From Ignavibacteriota bacterium (GTDB taxonomy: Bacteria; Bacteroidota; Ignavibacteria; Tepidaquicellales; OLB5): a stretch of DNA of 64,000 nucleotides. The notes under the pieces are model-generated. The model was given only the letters and a program-made list of their open reading frames with translations. It had not been told where the DNA came from and did not search any database. This document shows, piece after piece, positions 20,557-31,646 of this stretch (position 1 is the stretch's first letter; each line of letters begins with the position of its first letter). The translations under genes and the position numbers were made by a program. The stretch spans positions 1 to 64,000 of the forward strand of contig RPQH01000013.1 in NCBI GenBank assembly GCA_003820375.1, in the 5' to 3' direction.

Positions 20557-21093
20557 ATGAAGAAGCCAATCTTAATAATGCTAATGGTAATCATGGCATT
20601 ATTCTTTACAACTCCTATTTATGCACAGGATGATGATGTATTACGCCAGGGTACCACATTGGATAGAGAAGCTATCCGTACTAAAATTATGAATGCTTAT
20701 GATGCATTTAATAAAGATCAGTATGATAAATTTAGTGAATTTATAGATGCAAGTTATGTTGAACACACTCCATCTCCGGGGCAGGAAGCCGGAATAAGCG
20801 GTTTAATTACATTTTTTAAAAATTTAAGGACTGCTTATCCTGACTATAAGTTTACGGTTGATGAAGTTATTATTGACGGTAATAAGGTAGTTGTTTTGAA
20901 TACTTTTACCGGTACTAACACAGGACCCTGGATGGATATGAAACCTACCGGCAAATCTGTTAATGTGGATGGTATTGATGTTATTTATTTAACTAATGGT
21001 AAAGCAACTGAACATTGGGGATATGTGAATACTGACAAATGGATGCAGCAGCTTGGTATGGGTATGGATAAAGATAAAATGGAAAAGAAGTAA
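20557..21093 (+). CDS. secreted SnoaL-like ester cyclase
   Basis: Signal peptide; GLITFFKNLRTAYPDYKFTVDEVIIDGNKVVVLNTFTGTNTG...KATEHWGYVN. Confidence 0.8.
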   Translation: MKKPILIMLMVIMALFFTTPIYAQDDDVLRQGTTLDREAIRTKIMNAYDAFNKDQYDKFSEFIDASYVEHTPSPGQEAGISGLITFFKNLRTAYPDYKFTVDEVIIDGNKVVVLNTFTGTNTGPWMDMKPTGKSVNVDGIDVIYLTNGKATEHWGYVNTDKWMQQLGMGMDKDKMEKK

Positions 21094-21150
21094 CCTTCCT
21101 TCATAAACTTCGCTACAGGGGAAACAAAAGAAAGAATAAGGGGGCAAGTA

Positions 21151-21187
21151 TAAAGCGGGTTTTTGTTAAACCCGCTTTATTTTTTTA
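21151..21187 (+). terminator. intrinsic terminator
   Basis: AAAGCGGGTTT-TTGTT-AAACCCGCTTT then T-run. Confidence 0.88.
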
Positions 21188-21204
21188 TTATTTGTTGTAA
21201 AATT

Positions 21205-22599
21205 TTATTTTGATTTTTTAACATGATTTGTTTTATAACTTATCTTTCTTGGTACTGTAAATTGCCGTATGCCCTCAACTGAACCAATAAATCCAAACCC
21301 GCTTTGTTTAATTCCAACCCATGGTGTGCCTGATACAGAACCTATTCCCTGGTTAATTCCAATCATACCGGCTTCAATTTTTCCGGCAATTTCACGTCCT
21401 CTTTTTTTATTTCCTGTCCAAACTGTAGCTCCAAGTCCGTATGGAGTGTCATTCGCAAGCTTGATTGCTTCCTCATCATTTTTAACTATTTGGATACATA
21501 CAACCGGACCAAATGTTTCAATGTTCATAATCTTATGTTTGTGTGAAAGATTAGTTAACAATGTTGGCTGCATGTAAAAACCAACTTCATTAGCAGGAAT
21601 TTTACCTCCGGTAATGAGATTCGCTCCATTTCTGACGGCATCATTTATCTGGTCAACAACTATTTTTCTTTGCTCTTTGCTTACCATTGGTCCCATCATG
21701 GCATTTTCATCATATCCATCGCCATATGTAAATTTTTTAACACCCTCATTCACCATATCAATAAATTCACCGGCAATTTTTTCATGCACATATATTCTTT
21801 CAACGGAAACACAAACCTGTCCTGTATTTCTCAGAGCACCATTTACAGCAAAGTTAGCAGCCTTCTCGAGGTTTGCGTCATCCAAAACAATCATCGGGTC
21901 TTTACCGCCAAGCTCCAATACAATACGTTTCAATTTATCACTAGCTGCATTCATTATTATTTTGCCGACTTTTTGTGAGCCGACAAATGCTATCATATCT
22001 ACATCAGAATGTATCAGTTCATTACCAACTTCATCTGCTCCCTGTACAAGATTTATAACGCCTTCAGGAAGATGCTTGTTAAAAATATTGTATAATGCTT
22101 TTCCTGTAAGAGGTACATTTTCAGAAGGTTTGAATACAACAGTATTGCCTGCAATCAAGGCAGGGGATAGAAGAGTTTCAGGCATACTGACCGGAAAATT
22201 CCACGGTGTTATTACCGCACAGACACCTATTGGAGCCCGCAGGACTTCTGTAATAAGTCCATCTTCTCTGTATTTCTCAACAGGCAGTGCATCTTTAGCC
22301 ATTTCAATCGTTTTCATGATACCGTATTTAACAGCATGTACTTCACCTACTGCTGACCTGTACAATTTTCCCATTTCGTCGGTAATAATACGCCCGATAT
22401 TTTCTTTTTCCTTTTTGAACTCTTTAGCAGCATTTGCAAGCATTTTGCTCCGTTCTTTCAATGATAAATTACACCAGTAGGGTAAAGCTTTACGTGCTTT
22501 TAATACTGCCTCATGTACCCCGGATTTAGAGGTACACTTGATTTTTTTAATTATTTTACCGGTGGATGGGTTGATATCCACTATATATTGTTGTTTCAA
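21205..22599 (-). CDS. aldehyde dehydrogenase (succinate-semialdehyde dehydrogenase-like)
   Basis: VITPWNFPVSMPETLLSPALIAGNTVVFKPSE...LELGGKDPMIVLDDA...GQVCVSVERIYV. Confidence 0.92.
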   Translation of the reverse strand: MKQQYIVDINPSTGKIIKKIKCTSKSGVHEAVLKARKALPYWCNLSLKERSKMLANAAKEFKKEKENIGRIITDEMGKLYRSAVGEVHAVKYGIMKTIEMAKDALPVEKYREDGLITEVLRAPIGVCAVITPWNFPVSMPETLLSPALIAGNTVVFKPSENVPLTGKALYNIFNKHLPEGVINLVQGADEVGNELIHSDVDMIAFVGSQKVGKIIMNAASDKLKRIVLELGGKDPMIVLDDANLEKAANFAVNGALRNTGQVCVSVERIYVHEKIAGEFIDMVNEGVKKFTYGDGYDENAMMGPMVSKEQRKIVVDQINDAVRNGANLITGGKIPANEVGFYMQPTLLTNLSHKHKIMNIETFGPVVCIQIVKNDEEAIKLANDTPYGLGATVWTGNKKRGREIAGKIEAGMIGINQGIGSVSGTPWVGIKQSGFGFIGSVEGIRQFTVPRKISYKTNHVKKSK

Positions 22600-23154
22600 A
22601 AAATTTACTCCTGCATTTTTAATTACTTCGGTAAGAGATGTATTTTATATACATACTTTAAATATAAAATATAAAATAACGAAATAATTTCCAAAATGTA
22701 AGTAGTAAACATCCTAACAAAGCACGACGTATTTATACGTATAAAACCTACGGGATAATGCAATCAATTCTACATAAAATTGAAATAATGTTACCACCTC
22801 ACCCCCAATCCCAATGGCATTAAGTTGAGGATACAATATTCTTGGCATATTAATTCGTAAATCCATTAGTGTATAATATAAATGTACCTTAATATATTAT
22901 TACTCACTAAAAAATTTTTAACATAATGAAATAGCCAAACTTATAGAACTAAAAAAATATAAAATATGTTGTTTAATATTAGTAATTTAATTTATATCTT
23001 TGTATAACAAAATATTTAAAACAAACTAACTTCAAAAAATATAGCATCATTTTTACCTTCTATTTATTCTGAGAAACCTGCATTTTCGCACTAATTTTTC
23101 TATTGTTATATCGGGAAAAATAAATTAACTATGTTAATTAATTAAAAAATAAAT

Positions 23155-26100
23155 ATGATATACCGGGCTTTTTTTATTCTTGTATTTGCTGTTTTTTGCT
23201 TAAATAATTCAACATTTGGACAATTTGATCCAAATCCGGAACTGGATTTTTATACTATTGAGACTGAGCATTTTTATATACATTATCACAAAGGTACTGA
23301 AAGAACTGCTAATGCTGTAGCTAAAATTGCTGAAGATATATATGGTCCAATCACTGCTTTATATAATTATAGGCCGTCTGATAAAACTTCATTCATTATC
23401 AATGATGAATCGGATTATTCAAACGGTGCAACTGATTATTATGGCAACCGTATTGAGATAGCTGCCGTAGCATTGGATTTTGACCTCAGAGGTACACACA
23501 ATTGGCTAAGGAATGTTATAACACATGAGTTCACTCATGTTATCCAGGTGCCTGCATCAATGAAGTTTTTCAAACAAATGCCCTCGATTTATCTGCAATG
23601 GCTGAATTACGAGAACGAAAGAAGACCGGATGTATTATATGGATATCCTAATGTAATAGCATCTTATCCCATCTCCGGTGTTAGCGTACCTGCCTGGTAT
23701 GCTGAAGGAACTGCACAATACCAGCGTCAGCAGCTTGGATATGATTTTTGGGATGCACACAGGGATATGATACTCAGAACAAGGTCACTCGATAATGACC
23801 TGGTCACATATGAAGATATGGGGCAATTTGCAAGTGTAACAACGTATAAAGCTGAATCAATTTACAATGCAGGTTTTGGCTTTGTTATGTATATTTCCGG
23901 TAAGTATGGCGAAGATAAGCTTAGGGAAGTATCAGAATATATGGGCAATCCTGTAAGTTTTAATGCTGAATCTGCATTCAAAAAAGCCACAGGTAAAACC
24001 GGAAAAGAGCTGTATAACGAATGGAAAGCATTCCTGAAACAGGATTACGGGCAGAAAACAGCGAACCTGAAAAAGCTTATTGTCTCCGGTGATAATATTG
24101 CTGATATTGGTTTTGCAAATTATTATCCTCAGTTTTCACCTGACGGCAAAAAAATATCTTACCTTTCTAATAAGACCTATGATTATGGTGCAACAACTTT
24201 ATTCTTTCATAATGTTGATGGAAAAGGTGAAGATGAAGCTAAGATATCGGGTATTTCAGGCAGTTATGCATGGACGCCGGATGGCAAGAATATTATCTAT
24301 GCGAGACGAAATAAACCTACCATTCATGAAAAGAGTATCTTTGACCTGTATGAATATAATTTAAAAGATGAAACTGAAGAGCAGATAACAACCAATCTCC
24401 GTGCTCATTCTCCTGCAATTTCATCTGATGGTAAAAAAGTCGCATTCATTGTTAACAAAGACGGCTCTCAAAATATTTGTGTGGCAGATTATAAACACGG
24501 TGAAAAAATAAAATCGAATAAAAAGCTTACTTCGAATAATAACGGGGAACAAATATATTCATTGAAATGGTCACCTGACGGAAATACTTTAATATTTGAT
24601 TTTTCACTTGAAGGCGGAAGAAGTATCCGCACTCTTGATGTGAATACACTGAATACTGAAATATTATTTGCAGACGATAACATAGATTACCGCAATCCTG
24701 TATATTCGCATGACGGTAAGTATGTTTATTTCACATCAGATGCTACGGGTATTTATAATGTTTACAGGTATGAATTACCGGCAGACAGTATAACAACAGG
24801 CGGTGATAAAAACAAAAATCCCGTTTCACAAATGACAAATGTTTTAGGCGGTGCTTTTATGCCAGCAGTTGATACTAACGGAAATTTAACTTTTGCATCG
24901 TTCAAATCGACCGGTTATAAAATTAATTTACTGAAATCACCTTCAGTGCTTGACAGCTCAATTGCCGCTCTCAATGCAAATTACGAAAGACCCAATCTTG
25001 TAATAGAGAAATATGCCTTGGAAAATGATTCCAATTCATCATCAGCAAAGAATAAATTTGCCTGGGAAGAATTGAAAAAGTTCAATGATAAAGACCCTTT
25101 TATAAAATCCAAAGCACCATATAATAATGTTGCAACACCTTTGTTCTTTATTCCTGTATTAAGATTTGATAATTATACTAAAGATAACAATTTTGCTGAC
25201 CTGATAAAACCGGGATTATATTTTTATTCACAGGATGTACTTGGAAGAATGGGAATTTTCGGCGGGGCTTCAATGAACAGAAAATTTGAACGTGACCTGT
25301 TCCTGCAGTTTGAATATAATAACGGTGTACCATTCTTTAAAGATTTTTTCCTGAAAACGTTAGGTTTTGCACCGCATTTTACTTTATCGGGATATAACAT
25401 AACAAGAAAAACTAATGCTGACCTTGTTGCCGGACTTGACACAATACCAGTTGATATAACCTATGACCTGCTTGAGTTTGATTTTGATATGGCATTCAAG
25501 ATAATTAACTCAAATCATACAATGAAAGCAGGATTTACAATATCCCGTTATTCTTCCAAACTTGGGGAGTTTATAATCCCGCGGATTGGGCAGATACCTG
25601 CATCATCAACAAATTATTTTAATGGAAGAGACATTTCGTTGACGTACTCGTATAATAATATGAGATTCGATAAGAACGATGATATTAATCCTGTTGGGCG
25701 TTATGTTAAGTTTAAATATGATTATGAGTTCAATTATCTTAATCCGCATTTAGAAATAAATGATGAGGGAAATGCCGTTGAAACATTTGCCCATGCAAAG
25801 TTTTCACGTCTTGAAGGTTTGTGGTCGGAAACTTTACCTTTATTTAATACTCATTCAATAGGGCTTACTTTAAAAGGTGGTACTATATTCGGACCTCAGC
25901 AGGATAATTTCTTCGATTTCTATGCAACCGGTTTCCCGGGTATGAAAGGGTATCCATTCTATGCTCTCGGAGGGAATAAATATGCAACTGCTAATTTAAC
26001 GTATAGATTTCCGCTTGCAACAGGACTTGATTTTAACTTCCTCCAATTTTATTTCGATAAAATGTACCTTTCAGTTTACGGTGATATCGGTAATGCATGG

Positions 26101-26358
26101 AATGGTGATGCAACCAAGCTAAAAGAATTTAAAAAAGATTTCGGAGCTGAGTTAAGACTGCAGACATATTCATATTATGTATATCCTACCAGCTTTGCAT
26201 TTAATGCAGCATATGGTGTTGACCAATTCAGCAAATTATTCCCTTCAACAACAGGGGAAGAGAAAGTAGTTACTTATGGTAAGGAATGGAGATTTTATTT
26301 CACAATGCTGTTCGGATTTGATTTTATAAATGATTTTGCTAAGAAGATGAGGTTTTAG
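23155..26358 (+). CDS. peptidase-MA-like + TolB/PD40 beta-propeller + BamA-like barrel protein
   Basis: ITHEFTHVIQV; repeats FSPDGKKISYLS / WTPDGKNIIYA / WSPDGNTLIF; C-terminal FPGMKGYPFYALGGNKYATANLTYRFPL as in Omp85-type barrels. Confidence 0.8.
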   Translation: MIYRAFFILVFAVFCLNNSTFGQFDPNPELDFYTIETEHFYIHYHKGTERTANAVAKIAEDIYGPITALYNYRPSDKTSFIINDESDYSNGATDYYGNRIEIAAVALDFDLRGTHNWLRNVITHEFTHVIQVPASMKFFKQMPSIYLQWLNYENERRPDVLYGYPNVIASYPISGVSVPAWYAEGTAQYQRQQLGYDFWDAHRDMILRTRSLDNDLVTYEDMGQFASVTTYKAESIYNAGFGFVMYISGKYGEDKLREVSEYMGNPVSFNAESAFKKATGKTGKELYNEWKAFLKQDYGQKTANLKKLIVSGDNIADIGFANYYPQFSPDGKKISYLSNKTYDYGATTLFFHNVDGKGEDEAKISGISGSYAWTPDGKNIIYARRNKPTIHEKSIFDLYEYNLKDETEEQITTNLRAHSPAISSDGKKVAFIVNKDGSQNICVADYKHGEKIKSNKKLTSNNNGEQIYSLKWSPDGNTLIFDFSLEGGRSIRTLDVNTLNTEILFADDNIDYRNPVYSHDGKYVYFTSDATGIYNVYRYELPADSITTGGDKNKNPVSQMTNVLGGAFMPAVDTNGNLTFASFKSTGYKINLLKSPSVLDSSIAALNANYERPNLVIEKYALENDSNSSSAKNKFAWEELKKFNDKDPFIKSKAPYNNVATPLFFIPVLRFDNYTKDNNFADLIKPGLYFYSQDVLGRMGIFGGASMNRKFERDLFLQFEYNNGVPFFKDFFLKTLGFAPHFTLSGYNITRKTNADLVAGLDTIPVDITYDLLEFDFDMAFKIINSNHTMKAGFTISRYSSKLGEFIIPRIGQIPASSTNYFNGRDISLTYSYNNMRFDKNDDINPVGRYVKFKYDYEFNYLNPHLEINDEGNAVETFAHAKFSRLEGLWSETLPLFNTHSIGLTLKGGTIFGPQQDNFFDFYATGFPGMKGYPFYALGGNKYATANLTYRFPLATGLDFNFLQFYFDKMYLSVYGDIGNAWNGDATKLKEFKKDFGAELRLQTYSYYVYPTSFAFNAAYGVDQFSKLFPSTTGEEKVVTYGKEWRFYFTMLFGFDFINDFAKKMRF

Positions 26359-26433
26359 AGTTCTTTAAGTTTGTTAAGTTCTTTAAGTTTGTTAAGTTCT
26401 TTAAGTTTGTTAAGTTCTTTAAGTTTGTTAAGT
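26359..26433. repeat. 18-bp tandem repeat (AGTTCTTTAAGTTTGTTA) x4
   Basis: Perfect tandem copies immediately after the 23155 CDS stop. Confidence 0.95.
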
Positions 26434-26635
26434 ATCCAAATCCCTCTTTTCCAAATTTTCCTTAGATCCCTTCGGGAAAGAGGGTCTGGACTAATCTGCA
26501 ATCTCTAATCTGCAATTATACAATTTGCTTTTAAATTCGAAATTGACAATCCGAAATTCGCAATTCAAGAGAACCTTTTCCATTTAATTTTGCTTTTGAA
26601 GGAGTTAAATTGATTAATAATCAAATATATAATAC

Positions 26636-28051
26636 ATGAAAATAAAATTTTGCGGAGCGGCAAGAACAGTAACAGGATCTCAGCATTTACTTGAAATTAA
26701 TGACAGGAAAATACTTCTCGATTGCGGATTATACCAGGGAAAGAGGGAAGAGGCATATCAAATAAATAAATCATTTTTATTTGACCCTGCTGAAATTCAT
26801 GCTGTAGTTCTTTCTCATGCTCACATAGACCATTCAGGCAATTTACCTACATTAATTGCTAAAGAATTTAAAGGGAATATTTATTCAACAACTGCTACGC
26901 GTGATTTGTGTGCAATTATGCTTCAGGATAGTGCTCATATCCAGGAAAAAGATACGGAATACGTTAATAAGAAAAGAGCTAAAAAACATGAACCGCTTTT
27001 CAAGCCGTTATATACACTTGATAATGTCAGAGATACGATGAAAAAATTTAAGGCAGTATCTTATGACCAGCAGTTTTTTATTGATAATACAAATCAAAGT
27101 GTTGCAGTTACCTTTTTTGATGCAGGACACATCCTTGGCTCTGCACAGGTTTTGCTAAGCATAGTTGAGAATGGTAAAACATATAAATTTGCATTCTCAG
27201 GTGATATTGGCAGGGCACATTTACCAATCTTAAAAGACCCTGAATTTATTGGTGATGTAAATTATATAATATCCGAATCAACCTATGGCGGAAGGGTGCA
27301 TGATAAAGCTACCGAAATGGATACGCAGCTTGAAATTACTATCAAAGAAGCTTTACAAAGAGGCGGGAAAATAATTGTGCCTGCATTCAGCGTCGGCAGA
27401 ACCCAGGAAGTTGTTTATTCATTATCCAAATTATTTAATAGCGGAGCTTTGCCGCGTTTCCCGATTTTTGTTGATAGTCCGTTATCTGTAAATGTATCTG
27501 ACGTATTTAAATTACATCACGAATGTTTTGATAAAGAAACATCAGAATTAATTTCAAAAGGTGTCGATATATTTGGTTTTTCAAACCTGACATATATAAA
27601 AGATGTTGAAGAATCGAAAGCATTGAACAACTTTAAAGGTCCGTGCATGATAATTTCAGCATCTGGTATGGCAGAAGCAGGAAGAATTCTTCATCACCTA
27701 GCAAATAATATTGAAGACCCGGCATCGACAATTCTTATAATAGGATTTATGGCGCCTGAAACTCTTGGGAGAAGACTCATAGAATCCCGTGATGTACTAA
27801 ATCCATTAGTAAAAATATTTGGTGATGAACACCATGTAATGGCTAAAGTAGTTGTATTAAATTCATTTTCTGCACATGCAGACAGGAATGAATTACAGCA
27901 ATATTTTGCTAAATTCGATAAGAAAAAACTAGAGAGCATATTTTTAGTTCACGGCGATTATGACCAGCAGCAGGCACTTCAATCAATGCTTAAAAGCGAT
28001 GGGTTCAATAATATAGAAATCCCGGAAAAGGGAAGTGAGTATAATATTTAA
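26636..28051 (+). CDS. MBL-fold / beta-CASP RNA-processing exonuclease family
   Basis: LSHAHIDHSGNLPTL; FDAGHILGSAQV; SGDIGR; VPAFSVGRTQEV; SASGMAEAGRI; SFSAHADRNEL. Confidence 0.92.
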   Translation: MKIKFCGAARTVTGSQHLLEINDRKILLDCGLYQGKREEAYQINKSFLFDPAEIHAVVLSHAHIDHSGNLPTLIAKEFKGNIYSTTATRDLCAIMLQDSAHIQEKDTEYVNKKRAKKHEPLFKPLYTLDNVRDTMKKFKAVSYDQQFFIDNTNQSVAVTFFDAGHILGSAQVLLSIVENGKTYKFAFSGDIGRAHLPILKDPEFIGDVNYIISESTYGGRVHDKATEMDTQLEITIKEALQRGGKIIVPAFSVGRTQEVVYSLSKLFNSGALPRFPIFVDSPLSVNVSDVFKLHHECFDKETSELISKGVDIFGFSNLTYIKDVEESKALNNFKGPCMIISASGMAEAGRILHHLANNIEDPASTILIIGFMAPETLGRRLIESRDVLNPLVKIFGDEHHVMAKVVVLNSFSAHADRNELQQYFAKFDKKKLESIFLVHGDYDQQQALQSMLKSDGFNNIEIPEKGSEYNI

Positions 28052-28254
28052 TAATTCATCAGATTCATCAGATTAGTCAGATTAATCAAATTCTCCTCTT
28101 TAGGTGCAATGTCAGGTCGATCTTGTTGGTACAAATGAATCAAGCGTTATTGAAATATCCTGTTAAATAAATATTATCTTAGCATTCCAACAAATGACCT
28201 GGCATATTCATCAAAGATGAATAATTAAGAGGATTTACAATTAATAGTGTTATA

Positions 28255-30477
28255 TTATTTCATCAAAACCAGCTTCTTCGTATTGATTACAACACCATCT
28301 GCAAATAAAGAATAGAAATACACTCCGCTAGCAAAACTATCTGCATTCCAATCGACTTCATGTGTGCCTGGAGTGAGCTTATCATTTATGAGAATCGCAA
28401 CTTCCCTGCCAAGTATATCAAAGATTTTCAGGGACACTATCCCCCCTTTACCAAAGGGGGGACTAAGGGGGGTTTCCGGAATATCAAACTTTATCTTCGT
28501 TGATGGATTGAAGGGATTGGGATAGTTTTGATGGAGCATGAAATCTGTTGGTACTTCATTGCTTGTAGATTGAGTATTTACCATGATACCGCCACCGTTT
28601 GTAGTTTTCATTATAACATTCCCGTTTCCACTAAGCCAACCTGTATATTCATTAATAAAACAGATATCATTAATGTTACTCATTGTTCCGGGTATTGAAG
28701 CGTTCCAGTTTAAACCTCCATTTGAAGTATACATCAAATAAGGAGTAGCGCTTATATAACCTGTATTAGCATCCCTGAAATACATTGTTGTAACCTGCCA
28801 TAAAGAACGTGCATTCTGCTCAATCCAGCTAACACCGCCATTTGTAGTTTTAAATAACTTTGGACGTCCTATATTTCCAATCGGTAAGCAATTTGTATAT
28901 CCCGTATTTTCATCCGGAAAGTATGCATTTGTAAAATAATATCCTTGTGGATTTGGAGATTGATTGAACCAGGTGTAACCGCCATCTGTAGTTTTACTAA
29001 TAAAACGAGTATAATATGCTGTAGTTAAAGCAGAAATAGCATAACCGGTTGAAGAATTTATAAATCTTGTATCCTTAAATCCATAAAATGAAGTATCATT
29101 ATATATTGCTGCCCAATTATTACCGGCATCCGTTGTTTTCCAGAGCACTGATTTGTAAACAGATACTTGTTGTTGAATAAATCCTATACTTGAATTACAG
29201 AAAAATATTTTCCCCACAATATTTAATATTTCTGTCCAGTTAACACCGGAATTTGTAGTTTTCAATATTCTATGATTCGGATAACCATTAATATCACAGC
29301 TTATAAATCCCGTGTTATTATTAAGAAACCATAAACCATTAACACCTCCTGCCCCTGAGATATTTTGAACTATCCATGTAGTACCGCCATCTGTAGAACG
29401 TGAAATTGCAGTTCCATCAGTTGTCCAGCCTGTGAAAGCATCTGTAAATTGTACACGCCCGCCGCTTAAGGCATCTGCTTTGCTGAGATTATACCAGTTA
29501 GTCCCACTGTTTGAAGTTTTAATAATATTAATGCATTTTGTATCAATTATATTGTTTTCATTATAAACATCCATGGCGGGAAGATTACCGCACGAAGGGC
29601 CGAAAAATCCATTCCAGATTGTGTTCCAAGAATATCCTGCATTGGTAGTTTTATAAATTCCATTTGCATTTAACCAACCCGTATTCACATCTTTAAAATA
29701 AATATCACCATGATAAAACATTGAATCTAATTGCCAGTTAGTTCCGCTATTTGTTGTTCTTGCGAATTTAACATAAGGTCCCAAACCAATTTTTACACTC
29801 GCATATCCAGTTTGATCATTCAAGAAATATGGATAAATTGAATTATAGTATCCAAGTATGGCATTCCAGTTATTTCCACTATTTGTCGTTTTCAACACGA
29901 CGCTATTGCTTGGATACCCCGGACTTGATGTACAAGTTCCTGCTAAAAATCCTGTTGTTTCATTAATAAACTGAATTGAATTAATATAGGCAAGTGTACA
30001 ACCGTTTATATTAGTGTAAACATTATTCCAGCTTTGTCCGCTGTTTGTAGTTTTTAACACAACATTAGTACCGCCAATGAATATAACAGAGTCATTTAAA
30101 ATTGAAATATTATTTAAATGAAGTATCGTATTTGATGTCAATTTAACCCATGTTTCCCCTGCACTGGTTGTTTTCATAATATAACCAAAATCTCCGCATA
30201 CATAGCCTGTTGTGTTATTAATAAATTTTATTTTATAAAAACCAACACTGTCAATACCATTAATGTAGTTTTTTACAATCCAGCTAACGCCAGCATCGTG
30301 TGATATTAATATCGTTGCACTCTGACCAGCAATGTAAATATCATTTAATGTTGGCATACTTACAGAGTTTAGTACATTTCCCTGAGGCAATGGATTTTGC
30401 CAAAACCATGAGGTTTGTTGTGAATAAGCAGTTATTGAAATTATTATAATAAATGCAATATTGTATAAAATTTTCAT
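28255..30477 (-). CDS. secreted YCF48/BNR-like beta-propeller protein with T9SS sorting domain
   Basis: Repeated KTTNSGxNW; C-terminal MLHQNYPNPFNPSTKIKFDIPE...LVLMK. Confidence 0.88.
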   Translation of the reverse strand: MKILYNIAFIIIISITAYSQQTSWFWQNPLPQGNVLNSVSMPTLNDIYIAGQSATILISHDAGVSWIVKNYINGIDSVGFYKIKFINNTTGYVCGDFGYIMKTTSAGETWVKLTSNTILHLNNISILNDSVIFIGGTNVVLKTTNSGQSWNNVYTNINGCTLAYINSIQFINETTGFLAGTCTSSPGYPSNSVVLKTTNSGNNWNAILGYYNSIYPYFLNDQTGYASVKIGLGPYVKFARTTNSGTNWQLDSMFYHGDIYFKDVNTGWLNANGIYKTTNAGYSWNTIWNGFFGPSCGNLPAMDVYNENNIIDTKCINIIKTSNSGTNWYNLSKADALSGGRVQFTDAFTGWTTDGTAISRSTDGGTTWIVQNISGAGGVNGLWFLNNNTGFISCDINGYPNHRILKTTNSGVNWTEILNIVGKIFFCNSSIGFIQQQVSVYKSVLWKTTDAGNNWAAIYNDTSFYGFKDTRFINSSTGYAISALTTAYYTRFISKTTDGGYTWFNQSPNPQGYYFTNAYFPDENTGYTNCLPIGNIGRPKLFKTTNGGVSWIEQNARSLWQVTTMYFRDANTGYISATPYLMYTSNGGLNWNASIPGTMSNINDICFINEYTGWLSGNGNVIMKTTNGGGIMVNTQSTSNEVPTDFMLHQNYPNPFNPSTKIKFDIPETPLSPPFGKGGIVSLKIFDILGREVAILINDKLTPGTHEVDWNADSFASGVYFYSLFADGVVINTKKLVLMK
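28441..28461. repeat. palindromic G/C hairpin CCCCCCTTT-ACC-AAAGGGGGG inside a T9SS domain CDS
   Basis: Perfect 9-bp arms, 3-nt loop; encodes PPFGKGG in frame. Confidence 0.85.
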
Positions 30478-30819
30478 ATTTATCTCCTCTAAAGAGATAT
30501 TTTTCAGGAAGGAAAAAATTTAAGCAGGTGAGTATTAAATATCTCTATTTTTACTATTTTCTATAAAATCATATATTTTAATTATTAGTTCTAATACATT
30601 TAACATTATAATTTTTTTTAGGCAATTTCAAGAAATAAAAGAAAATATATACAACTTTACATACCTTACCATTATCAGTGTAATTAATGATTTAGACAAT
30701 TTTTCATCATCTGCTGAATAACCCTCATTCTTCAACTCCTAACTCCATAAACTCCCAACTCTTATTTGTGTTTTCTTTATAATATAATTTTCTTACTTTT
30801 GTAAAATCAATAAAAACAA

Positions 30820-31629
30820 ATGAAAAATATAAATTTATTTTTAATTCTCGTTTGTTGTTTATTATTATGTGCCTGTTCCTCAAATAGCAGCCAAAAGCAA
30901 AATGTGCAGAATAATGTTGAGAAGAAAGAAAAATCTTCTTTAGTTCAAAAAGATGAAATTACGATAAATGCTGCTGACGGGAAACAGATATCAGCGAATT
31001 ATTTTTATGCTCAGGATAAGAAGAACAATGTTCAGCCGCTTGTAATTTTAATTCATCAGTTTAAGCAGACAAAGGAACAATGGGCACAGAGTTTTATAGA
31101 TACACTGGTAAATAACGGATATAAAGTTCTTGCATACGATATACGCGGACACGGTAAATCATCGAAAGTAGATTATGACCCTGTTAAATTATTAACTGAT
31201 CCGGAGCAAGCTCCAAAAGATGTTGATGCTGTAATTGCATGGGCCAGGAGTCAAAAAAGCAGTATAGATTCGGCGAGAATTGGTGCAATGGGTACTTCAA
31301 TAGGAGGCAATTTGGCTTGTTATGCAGGGCATATGCGCTATACAAAGACTACAATAACAATTTCGAACAGTAAAGAAGGATTTGAAGCATTTTTAGGTAT
31401 TGACCCAAGAAAAATGGCTTCATTATTCCCCAGGGTACCTTCTGTTTTTTTTATATGCGGAAGCAAAGACGGGCAGCATGAACAGGATGCAAAAGAAATG
31501 ATTAAAGATTATATTTTTGACCCTATGGAACTTAAAGTGTATGACACTGATAAACACGGAATGTATTTGATTGAGCAATATCCTGAAATTTACACACTGG
31601 TATTAAACTGGTTTAAAAAGAATTTATAA
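30820..31629 (+). CDS. alpha/beta hydrolase lipoprotein (dienelactone hydrolase-like)
   Basis: Lipobox LLLCACSS; GTSIGGN nucleophile elbow; YDIRGHGKS. Confidence 0.85.
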   Translation: MKNINLFLILVCCLLLCACSSNSSQKQNVQNNVEKKEKSSLVQKDEITINAADGKQISANYFYAQDKKNNVQPLVILIHQFKQTKEQWAQSFIDTLVNNGYKVLAYDIRGHGKSSKVDYDPVKLLTDPEQAPKDVDAVIAWARSQKSSIDSARIGAMGTSIGGNLACYAGHMRYTKTTITISNSKEGFEAFLGIDPRKMASLFPRVPSVFFICGSKDGQHEQDAKEMIKDYIFDPMELKVYDTDKHGMYLIEQYPEIYTLVLNWFKKNL

Positions 31630-31646
31630 ATAATTAATAAGGTAAA

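Noticed and set aside
21269-22480. Long plus-strand ORFs (102 and 288 aa) opposite the aldehyde dehydrogenase
   Set aside because: Antisense shadow ORFs of a strongly conserved minus-strand gene.
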